A stretch of DNA of 64,000 nucleotides from Eubacteriales bacterium. GTDB lineage: Bacteria > Bacillota_A > Clostridia > Saccharofermentanales > DTU023. The stretch covers positions 3,657 through 67,656 of the forward strand of contig JAUNLO010000004.1 in assembly GCA_030532185.1 (NCBI GenBank). The letters are read 5' to 3'. Position numbers and translations under genes: made by a program. Below, piece after piece: positions 34,506 to 44,574 of this stretch. Under the pieces are notes generated by a model. It ran no database searches. It was not told the DNA's origin and saw nothing but the letters and a program-made list of their open reading frames with translations. The stretch's first letter is position 1; each line of letters opens with the position of its first letter.

Positions 34506-35495
34506 ATGAAGAATTATATCATCAAAAGATTGTTGATCAGTATTCTTGTCTTATTTTTTGTGGGTCTTATCATCTATGCGCTCATGCGCAGCTTACCAGC
34601 CTCTTATATTGAAACTGTAGCACGTGAAAGAGCTGCTGCGGGTACCGGTATCAGCTATACCGAGTGGTTGGACCAACTTAGATCCCTCTATAATTTCGAC
34701 ATGAATCCTCTCCAAGGTTATGTGGAATGGCTTAAAACTGCTCTAAGCGGTGACTTTGGCCTCTCTTGGATGTACGGCGTACCTGTAGTTGAAAAGTTCC
34801 AGTCTGTAATTGGGTATTCCATTATTTTGAATATTATCGTCATGGTAATCTACTTGGCCATTGCTATTCCTTTAGGTATAAAGGCAGCAGTTAACCAATA
34901 TTCCAAGACTGACTATACAATAACGGTTGTGGCTTTGGTCGGTATTTCTTTGCCAACCTTCTTCATTGCTACCCTGCTTAAGTATTTATTGTCTTATAAA
35001 TTAGGCTGGTTTGAGTTATACGGCATCGTTTCGCGTAACCACCCCTATATGACCCCCGTCCAACAATTCTTTGACATTGCTTGGCACTTTGTTTTACCTA
35101 TTCTCACCCTGGTCTTCATTAGTGTCGGCGGCACCATGCGTTTTACCCGTACTACTATGTTGGAAGTCTTAAACTCTGACTATATCCGCACGGCTAGGGC
35201 CAAGGGTCTGTCGGAAAAGGTAGTTATCAACAAGCACGCTTTCCGTAACACCCTTATTCCCTTAATTACCAGTGTGGGTGGTGTTTTACCTGGTATGTTC
35301 TCCGGTGCTATGATCACGGAAACCCTTTTCCAATTACCTGGTATTGGCTACATCTCCTACCAGGCAATGATTCGCGGTGATATTCCCTTTACCATGTTCT
35401 ATACGATTTTCTTAGCTTCGCTTATCTTGCTCGGTAACTTGGTCTCTGACATCCTGTATGCAGTTGCTGACCCCAGAATCCGTGTGGCTAGCTAG
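34506..35495 (+). CDS. oligopeptide ABC transporter permease 2 (OppB-like)
   Basis: Permease of 329 residues with six TM segments. It opens MKNYIIKRLLISILVLFFVG, has GDFGLSWMYGVPV in the first external loop, and the EAA loop is DYIRTARAKGLSEKVVINKH followed by AFRNTLIPLI. Standard length, no insertion. The ATG has GAAGGAGACTAG upstream. The paralogue in cassette 1 is clearly related but distant, so the duplication is old or the cassettes came from different sources. Confidence 0.93.
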   Translation: MKNYIIKRLLISILVLFFVGLIIYALMRSLPASYIETVARERAAAGTGISYTEWLDQLRSLYNFDMNPLQGYVEWLKTALSGDFGLSWMYGVPVVEKFQSVIGYSIILNIIVMVIYLAIAIPLGIKAAVNQYSKTDYTITVVALVGISLPTFFIATLLKYLLSYKLGWFELYGIVSRNHPYMTPVQQFFDIAWHFVLPILTLVFISVGGTMRFTRTTMLEVLNSDYIRTARAKGLSEKVVINKHAFRNTLIPLITSVGGVLPGMFSGAMITETLFQLPGIGYISYQAMIRGDIPFTMFYTIFLASLILLGNLVSDILYAVADPRIRVAS

Positions 35496-35506
35496 GGGAG
35501 GAAGAA

Positions 35507-37303
35507 ATGAATAACGATAAAAAGAATGAGCTAAATAAAAACTTAGCGGAATCTGAAGCTAGCAAGCAAGAGACCTTTGAAGGTGTGGGCGCTGCCAATG
35601 CTGAACAGATGGCCTTAGATGATGAGCGTCGTATTAAGGTCCTGTCTCCCGGTGCCCTGGTTTTCCGCCGCTTTATTCGTAACCGCCTGGCTATCGTGGG
35701 TATTATCATCCTGGTTGCCATGTTCCTCTTTTCCTTCTTAGGCGGTGTCTTATCGCCTTATAGTGAGCGGCAGCAATTCACTAAGACCCGTTACATTTAT
35801 AAGCCCTTTGCCGGTGTAACTGACAATGATTCCCTGCGCTACACCGTACGAGAAGGTGCGGATTTTGGTCGTGTACCTCAAGCCGCCTTTATCCGGGCCA
35901 AAAATGCTGAGGAAAATAGCTTCGAATCAGGTGAGGACCGTTACCTAATTGAACGTATCTCTGATCATAGCTACATGATTTACGGTGATATACAAGTAGC
36001 TTCCGGCCTGGTTACCCCGGTTATGGCTAACCTTAAAGCGACTAACCCGGACGAGGAATTACCCGAAGGTTTTGACGCAGCTGTGGTACAAGCCATTAAG
36101 GATAAGCAAGATGGTTTCGAGCTTGAAGGTCAGTCCTACAACTTAAGTAAGGGCAAGGGCAAGGAATACATAGTGGGTGTTTCTGAAGTTGTGGCTATTG
36201 CCAGCACCCAGGTTCTTAGCTTTGACTCCTCTGAGTTTACCGAGTCCATAGACTTCCGGGTTCCTCTGGAAATTGCTGTGCGCGATGGCAAGGATAGCTT
36301 TGAATTCGCCGATAAAACTTACCAGATAAGTGTGGATGAACGGGGTTCAGCCGAGATTAATTTGGATGGCCAGCCTTTTGCTGTACTTTCTGATTACATT
36401 GTCCAGCCCGTCTTTGCCTCCGACTTCCTTAGCTTGGAATACAAGCGCCAAGCCTTAGAAGCGGTTATGAATAATGAAACTTCTTTTACCGTCGAGGAAG
36501 ACGGCGAAGAAGTGGATTATAAGATTGAACGTAAGAACCTTAACTGGGATATCTTGAAGGAACAACCTTCTACCGTTTTTGACGCCTATGCCGCTCCCAG
36601 TGCGGAGCACCCCCTAGGCACTGACCAAAACGGCATGGACCTTCTGACCCGCCTCATGTACGGTGGTCGTATCTCCCTCATGGTAGGTTTTGTCGTAGTC
36701 TTTATCTCCATGCTTATTGGGGTAATCATGGGTGGTATTTCCGGTTACTTTGGTGGCTGGGTAGACATGGTTATCATGCGTCTGGTTGATATTTTTTACT
36801 GTATTCCCACCTATCCTATCCTCATCATCTTGGGTTCGATTATGGAGGCTATGGACATGGGATCCACCCAACGTATCATGGGTTTGATGTTAGTCCTAGG
36901 TTTCCTGTCCTGGGCCGGTACGGCCCGCCTGGTACGTGGTCAGATTCTGCAACTGCGTGAAGAAGAGTACATGACAGCAGCGGAAGCTACGGGTATTTCC
37001 ACCAGCCGCCGTATCACTAAACACCTCATCCCCAACGTCATGCCTCTCTTGATTGTTTCGGCTACCATGAGCCTGGGTGGTACGATTCTGACTGAATCTA
37101 CCCTGAGCTTCCTGGGTCTGGGTGTAAAATATCCCTACGCCTCTTGGGGCAATATTATCAACGCCGTTTCCAACCAGCACGTTATGACTTCTTATCCCTT
37201 TGTGTGGATTCCGGCTGGTCTCTGTATCGTAGTTACGGTTGTTGCCTTTAACTTTGTTGGTGACGGCTTACGGGATGCCTTCGACCCCAAGATGAAACGC
37301 TAG
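35507..37303 (+). CDS. oligopeptide ABC transporter permease 2 (OppC-like) with inserted repeat domain
   Basis: Permease of 598 residues, nearly double the OppC norm. A charged N-terminus (1-55) precedes TM1 (about 60-82). An extracytoplasmic insertion covers about 95-355. The transport core resumes at EHPLGTDQNGMDLLTRLMYGG, with EAA loop REEEYMTAAEATGISTSRR. The insertion is unlike the RCC1 repeats of OppC1. It contains four diverged units of the pattern 'A-x-x-x-x-K/N-x-x-x-S/G-F-x-x-x-x-x-x-Y-x-I/L', near 126-150, 190-213, 253-275 and 316-341. ATG preceded by GGGGAGGAAGA, 11 bases after OppB2. Confidence 0.9.
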   Translation: MNNDKKNELNKNLAESEASKQETFEGVGAANAEQMALDDERRIKVLSPGALVFRRFIRNRLAIVGIIILVAMFLFSFLGGVLSPYSERQQFTKTRYIYKPFAGVTDNDSLRYTVREGADFGRVPQAAFIRAKNAEENSFESGEDRYLIERISDHSYMIYGDIQVASGLVTPVMANLKATNPDEELPEGFDAAVVQAIKDKQDGFELEGQSYNLSKGKGKEYIVGVSEVVAIASTQVLSFDSSEFTESIDFRVPLEIAVRDGKDSFEFADKTYQISVDERGSAEINLDGQPFAVLSDYIVQPVFASDFLSLEYKRQALEAVMNNETSFTVEEDGEEVDYKIERKNLNWDILKEQPSTVFDAYAAPSAEHPLGTDQNGMDLLTRLMYGGRISLMVGFVVVFISMLIGVIMGGISGYFGGWVDMVIMRLVDIFYCIPTYPILIILGSIMEAMDMGSTQRIMGLMLVLGFLSWAGTARLVRGQILQLREEEYMTAAEATGISTSRRITKHLIPNVMPLLIVSATMSLGGTILTESTLSFLGLGVKYPYASWGNIINAVSNQHVMTSYPFVWIPAGLCIVVTVVAFNFVGDGLRDAFDPKMKR

Positions 37304-37313
37304 GAGCAAAAGT

Positions 37314-38531
37314 ATGGCTAACAATAAAAAGAAAGACAGCAATTATCTGAATGCTAGAGAGCAGCGTGAGATTGCTAAGCATAATAAAGAAGTGATGCGC
37401 AAGTTCGAAAAGCAGAATAAGCGCAAGAATGTCAATCCTCAAGAATATGCCACCAAGATGCGTGACGAAAATAACATCTTGGAAATTGACAACCTACATA
37501 CCTATTTCTTCACCGATGCTGGTACAGTGCGGGCTGTTGATGGCGTAAGCTTTGAAGTTCCCCGGGGTAAAACTGTGGGTGTAGTAGGGGAGTCCGGTTG
37601 CGGTAAATCTGTTACCTCTCTCTCCATCATGCGCCTGGTACAGCGCCCCACCGGTCAGATTGTGGAGGGTGAAATCCGCCTCAATCGCTCAGCCGAAGAA
37701 GGTGGTCCTGTGGATATTGCCCAGATGCCAATTGATGCGATGCGGGGTATTCGGGGTAATAATATCTCTATGATTTTCCAGGAACCCATGACCTCCCTCA
37801 ACCCGGTCTTCAAGATTGGGGCTCAGATTGATGAGGTTATCGCCCTGCATAATCCCAGCTGGTCGGAAGAGCAGGTCAAGAACCGTACCTTGGAAATGCT
37901 GGAAAGGGTTAAAATTGCTAACCACACTCAGGTTTACGAAAACTACCCCCACCAGTTGTCTGGTGGTATGAGACAGCGTGTTATGATTGCCATGGCTCTG
38001 GCTTGCCGGCCTGACCTGATTATTGCCGACGAGCCCACAACGGCCTTGGACGTTACGATTCAGGCTCAGATCCTGGACCTCCTGCGTGAACTTAAGCAAG
38101 AGATTAATAGCTCCATCATGCTGATTACCCACGACCTGGGTGTAGTTGCGGAAATGGCCGACTATGTTGTAGTCATGTATTCCGGACGTATTGTAGAGCA
38201 GGGTACTGTGCAAGAGGTTTACCACACCCCGGCTCACCCTTATACCATTGGGCTCATGGCTTCTAAACCGGTCATTAACCGTAAGGTGGACCGCCTCTAT
38301 AGCATTGAAGGCAGCGTACCCAACCCCATCAACATGCCTTCCTACTGCTACTATCGCGACCGCTGCACCTTTAAGGATGCCAAATGTGATGGCCCCTATC
38401 CGGGATATATTCAACTCAGCGACACCCATTTCGTAGCTTGCTACCACCCCCATGAAGGCAAATTTGACATTTATGGTGACGTGGTGGGCGAACTCGAGAA
38501 AAATGCTGGTGCTGCTAAGGAGGTTAAATAA
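37314..38531 (+). CDS. oligopeptide ABC transporter ATP-binding protein 2 (OppD-like)
   Basis: ATPase of 405 residues. Walker [11 protein letters not shown]-loop [13 protein letters not shown], signature [10 protein letters not shown], Walker [13 protein letters not shown] and H-loop MLITHDLGV are intact. An N-terminal extension of about 55 residues, rich in Lys, Asn and Glu (e.g. [18 protein letters not shown]), precedes the usual start near [11 protein letters not shown]. There is a short insertion ([15 protein letters not shown]) before the Q-loop. The C-terminal Cys cluster differs from that of OppD1. Its stop overlaps the oppF2 start by one base (TAATG). Confidence 0.93.
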   Translation: MANNKKKDSNYLNAREQREIAKHNKEVMRKFEKQNKRKNVNPQEYATKMRDENNILEIDNLHTYFFTDAGTVRAVDGVSFEVPRGKTVGVVGESGCGKSVTSLSIMRLVQRPTGQIVEGEIRLNRSAEEGGPVDIAQMPIDAMRGIRGNNISMIFQEPMTSLNPVFKIGAQIDEVIALHNPSWSEEQVKNRTLEMLERVKIANHTQVYENYPHQLSGGMRQRVMIAMALACRPDLIIADEPTTALDVTIQAQILDLLRELKQEINSSIMLITHDLGVVAEMADYVVVMYSGRIVEQGTVQEVYHTPAHPYTIGLMASKPVINRKVDRLYSIEGSVPNPINMPSYCYYRDRCTFKDAKCDGPYPGYIQLSDTHFVACYHPHEGKFDIYGDVVGELEKNAGAAKEVK

Positions 38532-39661
38532 TGGCAAATAAAAGTGCGTTCGACTTAATTCAAAAACCTTCTGTACTATCTGAACGCAAGGGTAACGACG
38601 AGGAATTTGTTAAGGTTCGCAACCTGCGCACCTATTTCCCCATCAAGGCAGGTTTTTTCCAAAATATTGTGGGCTTTGTCCGTGCAGTTGATAATATCTC
38701 CTTCACCATCCCCCGTGGTTCCACTATGGGCTTGGTGGGGGAATCCGGCTGCGGTAAAACCACTACCGGTCGTACAATCCTGAGGCTGGAAGAGAAAACC
38801 GAGGGTCAGGTCCTCTTTAACGGGCTAGATATTAGTGAATTAAAGAAGGATGAACTCCGGGATATCCGCCCCTCCATTCAATATATCTTCCAAGACCCTT
38901 ATTCCTCCCTGCAGCCTAGAATGCCGGTCGGTGAAATTATTGGTGAAGCTGTAAGAGAGCATGGCCTGGTGGCTCCGGAAGATTATGATGAGTATATCGA
39001 CCTGATTATGCTGGAAGCTGGCCTACGCCCTTACCAGCGTAACCGCTATCCCCATGAGTTCTCGGGTGGTCAGAGACAGCGTATTTGTATTGCACGTGCC
39101 CTGGCTCTTAACCCGGATTTCATCGTATGTGACGAGCCTGTTTCCGCCCTGGACGTATCCATCCAGGCTCAGATTATCAACCTCTTGATGGACCTGCAGG
39201 AACGCTTCGGGCTTACCTATCTCTTCATTTCCCACGACCTGTCGGTTGTAGAACATATTGCTGATATCGTTGGGGTCATGTATCTGGGTAGCCTCGTGGA
39301 AAAGGCCAGCAAGGAAGACATTTTCCGTAATCCCTTGCACCCCTATACCAAGGCCCTCTTCAGTGCTATTCCTGTACCGGATCCGGACTTCAAAATTGAT
39401 CGTATTCCTCTGGAAGGTACGGTGCCTTCTCCGGCTAATCCGCCCTCAGGATGTAAGTTCCACACCCGCTGTGCTTCTTGCATGGAGGTCTGCAAGCACG
39501 AGGCACCTCGGACCTATGAGCCCGAACCTGGTCACTTTGTAACTTGCCACCTTTACAAGGATAGCCCTCTGGCTAAGCATGAGGGTGAAGCCTATGTGCG
39601 TAGCGCCGAGGACGAAAAGCGTATGCAGCTGGTCGAGAAGATTATTGGCAAAAGAGACTAA
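38531..39661 (+). CDS. oligopeptide ABC transporter ATP-binding protein 2 (OppF-like)
   Basis: ATPase of 376 residues. Walker [11 protein letters not shown]-loop [14 protein letters not shown], signature [10 protein letters not shown], Walker [13 protein letters not shown] and H-loop LFISHDLSV are intact. The C-terminal domain has [16 protein letters not shown] and VTCHLY. Unlike OppF1 there is no insertion between Walker A and Q-loop ([17 protein letters not shown] is continuous), which makes it a useful comparator. Last gene of cassette 2; a strong terminator follows. Confidence 0.95.
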   Translation: MANKSAFDLIQKPSVLSERKGNDEEFVKVRNLRTYFPIKAGFFQNIVGFVRAVDNISFTIPRGSTMGLVGESGCGKTTTGRTILRLEEKTEGQVLFNGLDISELKKDELRDIRPSIQYIFQDPYSSLQPRMPVGEIIGEAVREHGLVAPEDYDEYIDLIMLEAGLRPYQRNRYPHEFSGGQRQRICIARALALNPDFIVCDEPVSALDVSIQAQIINLLMDLQERFGLTYLFISHDLSVVEHIADIVGVMYLGSLVEKASKEDIFRNPLHPYTKALFSAIPVPDPDFKIDRIPLEGTVPSPANPPSGCKFHTRCASCMEVCKHEAPRTYEPEPGHFVTCHLYKDSPLAKHEGEAYVRSAEDEKRMQLVEKIIGKRD

Positions 39662-39695
39662 ACCGTCGTCTATTTACTGTTAGTGTGAACAAGCG

Positions 39696-39727
39696 AGAGA
39701 CTGCCTCAGCCAGGCAGTCTCTTTTGC
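39696..39727 (+). terminator. terminator of opp cassette 2
   Basis: Perfect 11-bp stem AGAGACTGCCT / AGGCAGTCTCT with a five-base loop, then TTTT. Shares the GACTGCCT core with the terminators at 44575 and 49382. Confidence 0.9.
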
Positions 39728-39750
39728 TTAGCCACAAAATTGACTATAAT
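39724..39750 (+). promoter_or_regulatory. possible promoter of the 39778 gene and murC
   Basis: TATAAT (39745-39750) with TTGCTT (39724-39729) 15 bases upstream. A second option is TTGACT (39740) with TAGATT (39762). Either lies after the cassette 2 terminator and before the ATG at 39778. Confidence 0.5.
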
Positions 39751-39777
39751 TTAAGCAGTTTTAGATTGAGTGAAAGT

Positions 39778-40206
39778 ATGGATAAACAAGACAAGCTAGT
39801 AAACAAAATTAATCTGGCTGCAGAGCCGGAGTCTCAGCCGGAATTGCCGGCAGAAACAGCAGCAGATACTGAAGAATTTATTGATGACGGTCATACGGTC
39901 GTCAATATGAATGTGGATGGGGTGCCGGGGAGCATGATGGAAACCCTCTTTGGTGCCTTGGCCCGCCGTAATCCCCACCAGCGGTTGGTGGATGATGATA
40001 TGGCCAATGCCGGCTACAAGCAGGCCAAGGCCCGGGAGGCAGCCAGCAGTCTCTCCCAGTCCCAGGATCAGAGTGTGCCGCCTCCCTTAAGCAGGCGGGA
40101 GTTCTGGGCCCTGACTCTCCATTCCTATCTGGCAGCCCTCTTTATCCTGTCGATTTTTTTGGCGGCCTTCGGCCTCCTTATTTGGTTCATTATTCGCAAC
40201 AATTAA
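39778..40206 (+). CDS. protein of unknown function with C-terminal transmembrane anchor
   Basis: 142-residue protein, not recognised. The N-terminal 105 residues are acidic and look disordered (AEPESQPELPAETAADTEEF), with the segment GVPGSMMETLFGALARRNP. The end is RREFWALTLHSYLAALFIL plus a hydrophobic run to IIRNN, giving a single C-terminal TM. ATG 39778 is preferred over the TTG at 39685, because that earlier start lies in front of the terminator stem of the opp cassette. It lies 21 bases before murC and may be cotranscribed. The soluble part is predicted to be cytosolic. Confidence 0.65.
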   Translation: MDKQDKLVNKINLAAEPESQPELPAETAADTEEFIDDGHTVVNMNVDGVPGSMMETLFGALARRNPHQRLVDDDMANAGYKQAKAREAASSLSQSQDQSVPPPLSRREFWALTLHSYLAALFILSIFLAAFGLLIWFIIRNN

Positions 40207-40227
40207 ATTGGTGTAAGGGAGCTCAGC

Positions 40228-41736
40228 ATGGCTAATCCGCTTATCGCAAATTATCAGGATGTAGATTTTTCTAAATATACCTATCTCCTGGAGCCCCAGA
40301 CCCGTGTTTTCTTTGTGGGTATTGGGGGTATCTCCATGTCGGGTCTAGCAGAATTGGCCCAAGATCGTGGTCTAGTAGTCGGGGGCTCAGATCGGGCCCG
40401 CGGTGCTAGAGTGGCAGATTTAGAGAGAAGAGGCATTCAGGTATATTGTCCTCAGCGGGCCGAGAATATTGAAGATTTTCGAGCCGAGGCCCTGGTTTAT
40501 AGTGCAGCTATTAGCCAGGATAATCCTGAACTGGTCAAGGCTAGAGAATTAGGCCTGCCTTGCCTCGAACGTAGTGTATGGCTGGGTTTGGTCAACCGCT
40601 CCTATCCCCAGGTTATCAATGTAGCCGGGACTAATGGTAAAAGTACCACCACGGCCATGTGCTCCTATATCCTCTTGGATGCTGGTATGGATCCTACTAT
40701 CCATTTGGGAGCTGAGCTGGACCGTTTAAATTCCACAGTCCACACGGGTAGGGGAGAGCTCATGCTGTCTGAAGCCTGCGAATTCAACTTAAGTTTCTAT
40801 GCCTTCTATTCCACCATTACGGCCATTCTAAACTTGGGTCACGACCATGTAGATATTTTCCCTAACATGGAAGATGTTCTGGAAGCTTTTGCGGGTTATA
40901 TTCTACGTCAAGCCCCTGCTACCAAACTGGTCCTACCTTCTTTTGATCCGCACATACCAGCCCTGCTAGACCTGGTAGACCGGCAAAGGCCAGGCTTCCT
41001 AGAACAACTAGAAATCTATTATTACGGTTACGCCACCGATAAGGTACAAGCGGACCTGGCTATCAGCAAGCTCCGCTATGAAGCTGGTTTGCCTCTTTTT
41101 AACCTGACCTATCAAGGGCAAGATTTGGGGACCTTCCGCTTGTCTATACCCGGGCGTTTTAATGTAGAAAATGCGGCCGCGGCCCTCTTACTGTGTCATT
41201 TGGCCGGGGCTGACTTTGACCTGGCTAAGCAGAGTCTGCAGGCTTTCAAGGGGGCTGAGGGACGCTTTACCCTAGCGGGTCACTACCAAGGGGCCCTCAT
41301 CGTAAATGATTATGCCCACCATCCGGACTCCCTCAAACTAACTTTAGAAGCGGCTGCAGAAATTCCCCATCGTCGCATTTTTGCCTGCTTCCAACCCATA
41401 ACCTATTCTAGGGCCAAGGGCCTTTTCCCAGAATTTGTCGAGGCCTTAAAAGACCAAGCCCACCCCATCCTACTCGAGGTCTTTGACGACCGCGAAAAGG
41501 ACCGATCTTTCTCCTCCGCCCATATTGCAGAAGCAATTAATGCCCAGGGGGGCTCGGCCCTCTTCTTCGCCCAACTGGATGACCTGGAGGCCTATCTGCG
41601 CCAAGAACTGAAGGAAGGTGACCTAGCCCTCCTCATGGGGCAGAATATCCGCCAAGTGGGTGATCGTTTGGCAGAGAGGCAAGACCACTTTCACCAGCAC
41701 CAGGGCCTGGCAGAGCAGCAGTCAACTAAGGCCTAG
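40228..41736 (+). CDS. murC: UDP-N-acetylmuramate--L-alanine ligase
   Basis: Cytosolic Mur ligase of 502 residues that adds the first stem residue, L-Ala, to UDP-MurNAc. The N-terminal domain has FFVGIGGISMSGLAELAQDR. The P-loop is NVAGTNGKSTTTAMCSY, where most MurC have GTHGKT/STTT. SEACEFNLSF and LNLGHDHVDIFP match the clostridial form. The C-terminal domain has VNDYAHHPDSLKLTLEA and FQPITYSRAKGLF, the MurC signature. ATG with GTAAGGGAGCTCAGC upstream. Confidence 0.9.
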   Translation: MANPLIANYQDVDFSKYTYLLEPQTRVFFVGIGGISMSGLAELAQDRGLVVGGSDRARGARVADLERRGIQVYCPQRAENIEDFRAEALVYSAAISQDNPELVKARELGLPCLERSVWLGLVNRSYPQVINVAGTNGKSTTTAMCSYILLDAGMDPTIHLGAELDRLNSTVHTGRGELMLSEACEFNLSFYAFYSTITAILNLGHDHVDIFPNMEDVLEAFAGYILRQAPATKLVLPSFDPHIPALLDLVDRQRPGFLEQLEIYYYGYATDKVQADLAISKLRYEAGLPLFNLTYQGQDLGTFRLSIPGRFNVENAAAALLLCHLAGADFDLAKQSLQAFKGAEGRFTLAGHYQGALIVNDYAHHPDSLKLTLEAAAEIPHRRIFACFQPITYSRAKGLFPEFVEALKDQAHPILLEVFDDREKDRSFSSAHIAEAINAQGGSALFFAQLDDLEAYLRQELKEGDLALLMGQNIRQVGDRLAERQDHFHQHQGLAEQQSTKA

Positions 41737-41746
41737 TTAATTAGCC

Positions 41747-41775
41747 TTGACAGCCGTACTAGTGCTTGCTAATAT
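41747..41775 (+). promoter_or_regulatory. promoter of rplU-prp-rpmA
   Basis: TTGACA (41747-41752), 17-base spacer, TAATAT (41770-41775), with TGC just before the -10. Confidence 0.75.
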
Positions 41776-41789
41776 ACTCAAGCGACCGC

Positions 41790-41829
41790 TCCGCCAAGGC
41801 TCGTAAAGCTTAGGCTGCCTTGCGGCGGG
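41790..41829 (+). promoter_or_regulatory. hairpin in the rplU leader, possible L21 leader element
   Basis: CCGCCAAGGC (41791-41800) can pair with GCCTTGCGGCGG (41816-41827) with a short bulge, just before the rplU ribosome binding site AGGAGG. Position fits an autoregulatory L21 leader as known in Bacillota; the match to that RNA family was not tested. Confidence 0.45.
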
Positions 41830-41854
41830 CGAGACTGTTTACAGGAGGAAAAGC

Positions 41855-42166
41855 ATGTACGCTATTATTAAGACCGGCGGTAAGCAATACCGGGTCTCCG
41901 AAGGTGATGAAGTCTTTGTAGAAAAACTCGACCTGGAAGCTGGAGAAAAAGTAAATTTTGACCAGGTTCTAGCCATGGGTGAGGGTGAAGCTCTGGAATG
42001 GGGCAAGCCCGTCCTGGAAGGTGCCAAGGTTGAAGGCGAGCTTGTAAAGCATGGCAAAGGCCCCAAAATTAACATCTTCAAGTATAAGGCCAAGAAGGGC
42101 TATCGTCGTCGTCAGGGCCATCGTCAGCCTTACAGCAAGGTTAAGATTACCAGCCTGACCCGCTAG
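41855..42166 (+). CDS. rplU: 50S ribosomal protein L21
   Basis: Ribosomal protein L21 of 103 residues: [20 protein letters not shown] at the start, [14 protein letters not shown] in the middle, and the C-terminal [20 protein letters not shown], the L21 rRNA-binding motif. ATG with ACAGGAGGAAAAGC upstream. First gene of the rplU-prp-rpmA operon. Confidence 0.96.
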   Translation: MYAIIKTGGKQYRVSEGDEVFVEKLDLEAGEKVNFDQVLAMGEGEALEWGKPVLEGAKVEGELVKHGKGPKINIFKYKAKKGYRRRQGHRQPYSKVKITSLTR

Positions 42167-42183
42167 CTGGAGTTACTTCCTAG

Positions 42184-42546
42184 ATGATTCAGGCCAGCTT
42201 TTTTTATGATCAGGCAGGTGTCCTCAGAGCCTTTGATTTTTCAGGGCATGCAGGCTTTGCTGATCGGGGCTTTGACATCGTATGTGCCGCTGTGTCTGCA
42301 ATCGGGCAAACCGTAATCGGTACTATGGAAGAATTAATTGGTGAAGCTCTAGTATACGAACTAGACCCTGTTCGGGGTAAGATAGCTTGTAAACTGGAAG
42401 ACTATGACCGCTACACTGAGACAGAAAAAATTGCCCTAGGGGCACTCATGTTTTCTGCCTATATCGGAATTGAACAGCTAGTCCCCAATTACGGGGAGTA
42501 CATTGCAGTAGAGAAGAAGACCTACTTGGAGGAAGCACATGATTAA
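42184..42546 (+). CDS. prp: ribosomal-processing cysteine protease Prp
   Basis: Protease of 120 residues that removes the N-terminal extension of ribosomal protein L27. The catalytic dyad is in [20 protein letters not shown], with the His of GHAG and the Cys of VCAA at family spacing. Located between rplU and rpmA as in other Bacillota whose L27 is cleaved. Its stop overlaps the rpmA start by eight bases. Confidence 0.92.
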   Translation: MIQASFFYDQAGVLRAFDFSGHAGFADRGFDIVCAAVSAIGQTVIGTMEELIGEALVYELDPVRGKIACKLEDYDRYTETEKIALGALMFSAYIGIEQLVPNYGEYIAVEKKTYLEEAHD

Positions 42547-42835
42547 AGTAAATTTACAAATTTTAGCTAGTAAAAAGGGTGTAGGTTCTACTAAGAACGG
42601 CCGCGACTCCCGTGCCAAACGTTTAGGTGCAAAATTAGGCGACCAGCAGTATTGCCTGGCTGGCAACATTATTTACCGCCAGCGTGGTACTAAGATCCAT
42701 CCCGGCGAGAACGTCGGCAAGGGCAAGGATGATACCCTCTTCGCCTTGATTGATGGCCAGGTTTATTACGAACGCAAAGACAAGAAGCGCAAGCAAGTTT
42801 CCGTGCGCCCTGTGGACTTTGCGGTGGCTGAGTAA
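42539..42835 (+). CDS. rpmA: 50S ribosomal protein L27, with Prp-cleavable N-terminal extension
   Basis: Ribosomal protein L27 of 98 residues. It begins [20 protein letters not shown]. The first ten residues are an extension that Prp removes, so that mature L27 starts near SKKG. The extension reads LQILA where the studied proteins have LQFFA. The core has [17 protein letters not shown] and [22 protein letters not shown] with TTGGAGGAAGCAC upstream, inside the end of prp. Confidence 0.96.
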   Translation: MIKVNLQILASKKGVGSTKNGRDSRAKRLGAKLGDQQYCLAGNIIYRQRGTKIHPGENVGKGKDDTLFALIDGQVYYERKDKKRKQVSVRPVDFAVAE

Positions 42836-42910
42836 GCAAGACCTGGTGGCCTAAAATCTAGGCTACCCCTGGTACGCAGTTTAAGCCTTAGTTAAGCTTG
42901 AGTGAAAGAC

Positions 42911-42939
42911 GCCTGGCCCTTGGGGCTGGGCTTTTTTAT
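42911..42939 (+). terminator. terminator between rpmA and obgE
   Basis: GCCTGGCCC and GGGCTGGGC form a 9-bp stem with two wobbles around TTG, then TTTTTT. It sits 13 bases upstream of the obgE start, so it may allow partial read-through. Confidence 0.75.
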
Positions 42940-42942
42940 TAG

Positions 42943-44262
<1,320 letters not shown>

Positions 44263-44319
44263 GCCAAGGACTCTGTCAGCAGGGTCTAGCATCCACTGCT
44301 TTTATTTTATGCAGGAATT

Positions 44320-44328
44320 TGCTATAAT
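44320..44328 (+). promoter_or_regulatory. extended -10 promoter of the rubredoxin gene
   Basis: TGC then TATAAT (44323-44328), 50 bases before the rubredoxin start. The -35 is weak. Confidence 0.6.
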
Positions 44329-44377
44329 TCGTCTAATTAGGCTCTAGGCCGAAGTCCAAAAAAGAGAGGAAAAATGT

Positions 44378-44536
44378 ATGGATAAATATATTTGTGACCT
44401 GTGTGGTTACGTTTATGACCCTGAGTTAGGCGATCCCGATAACGGTGTTGCCCCCGGTACAGCCTTTGAAGATCTCCCAGAGGATTGGGTTTGCCCCCTC
44501 TGCGGTGCTACCAAAGACTCCTTCTCCAAGCAATAA
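44378..44536 (+). CDS. rubredoxin
   Basis: Single-iron electron carrier of 52 residues, cytosolic, typical of anaerobes. The sequence begins [19 protein letters not shown]. The iron is bound by two CxxCG pairs, C6/C9 and C39/C42 ([13 protein letters not shown]). [11 protein letters not shown] is the family signature. ATG 44378 follows AGAGAGGAAAA; an ATG four bases earlier is out of frame and stops at once. It has its own promoter and terminator. Its redox partner may be an oxidase or peroxidase outside the window. Confidence 0.95.
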   Translation: MDKYICDLCGYVYDPELGDPDNGVAPGTAFEDLPEDWVCPLCGATKDSFSKQ

Positions 44537-44574
44537 GTTGTCTTTAGTAGGCTCAAGCCTGTAAAAATGAGAAT

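Noticed and set aside
37689..38537. A 282-codon open frame on the minus strand
   Set aside because: Lies opposite the OppD2 gene, whose ATPase motifs are all intact. The antisense translation is His/Asn/Val-rich with no recognisable domain, typical of an antisense shadow.
39685..39777. A longer start for the C-terminal TM protein
   Set aside because: The in-frame TTG at 39685 precedes the strong terminator stem at 39696-39722; the added residues look like translated terminator, so ATG 39778 was preferred.
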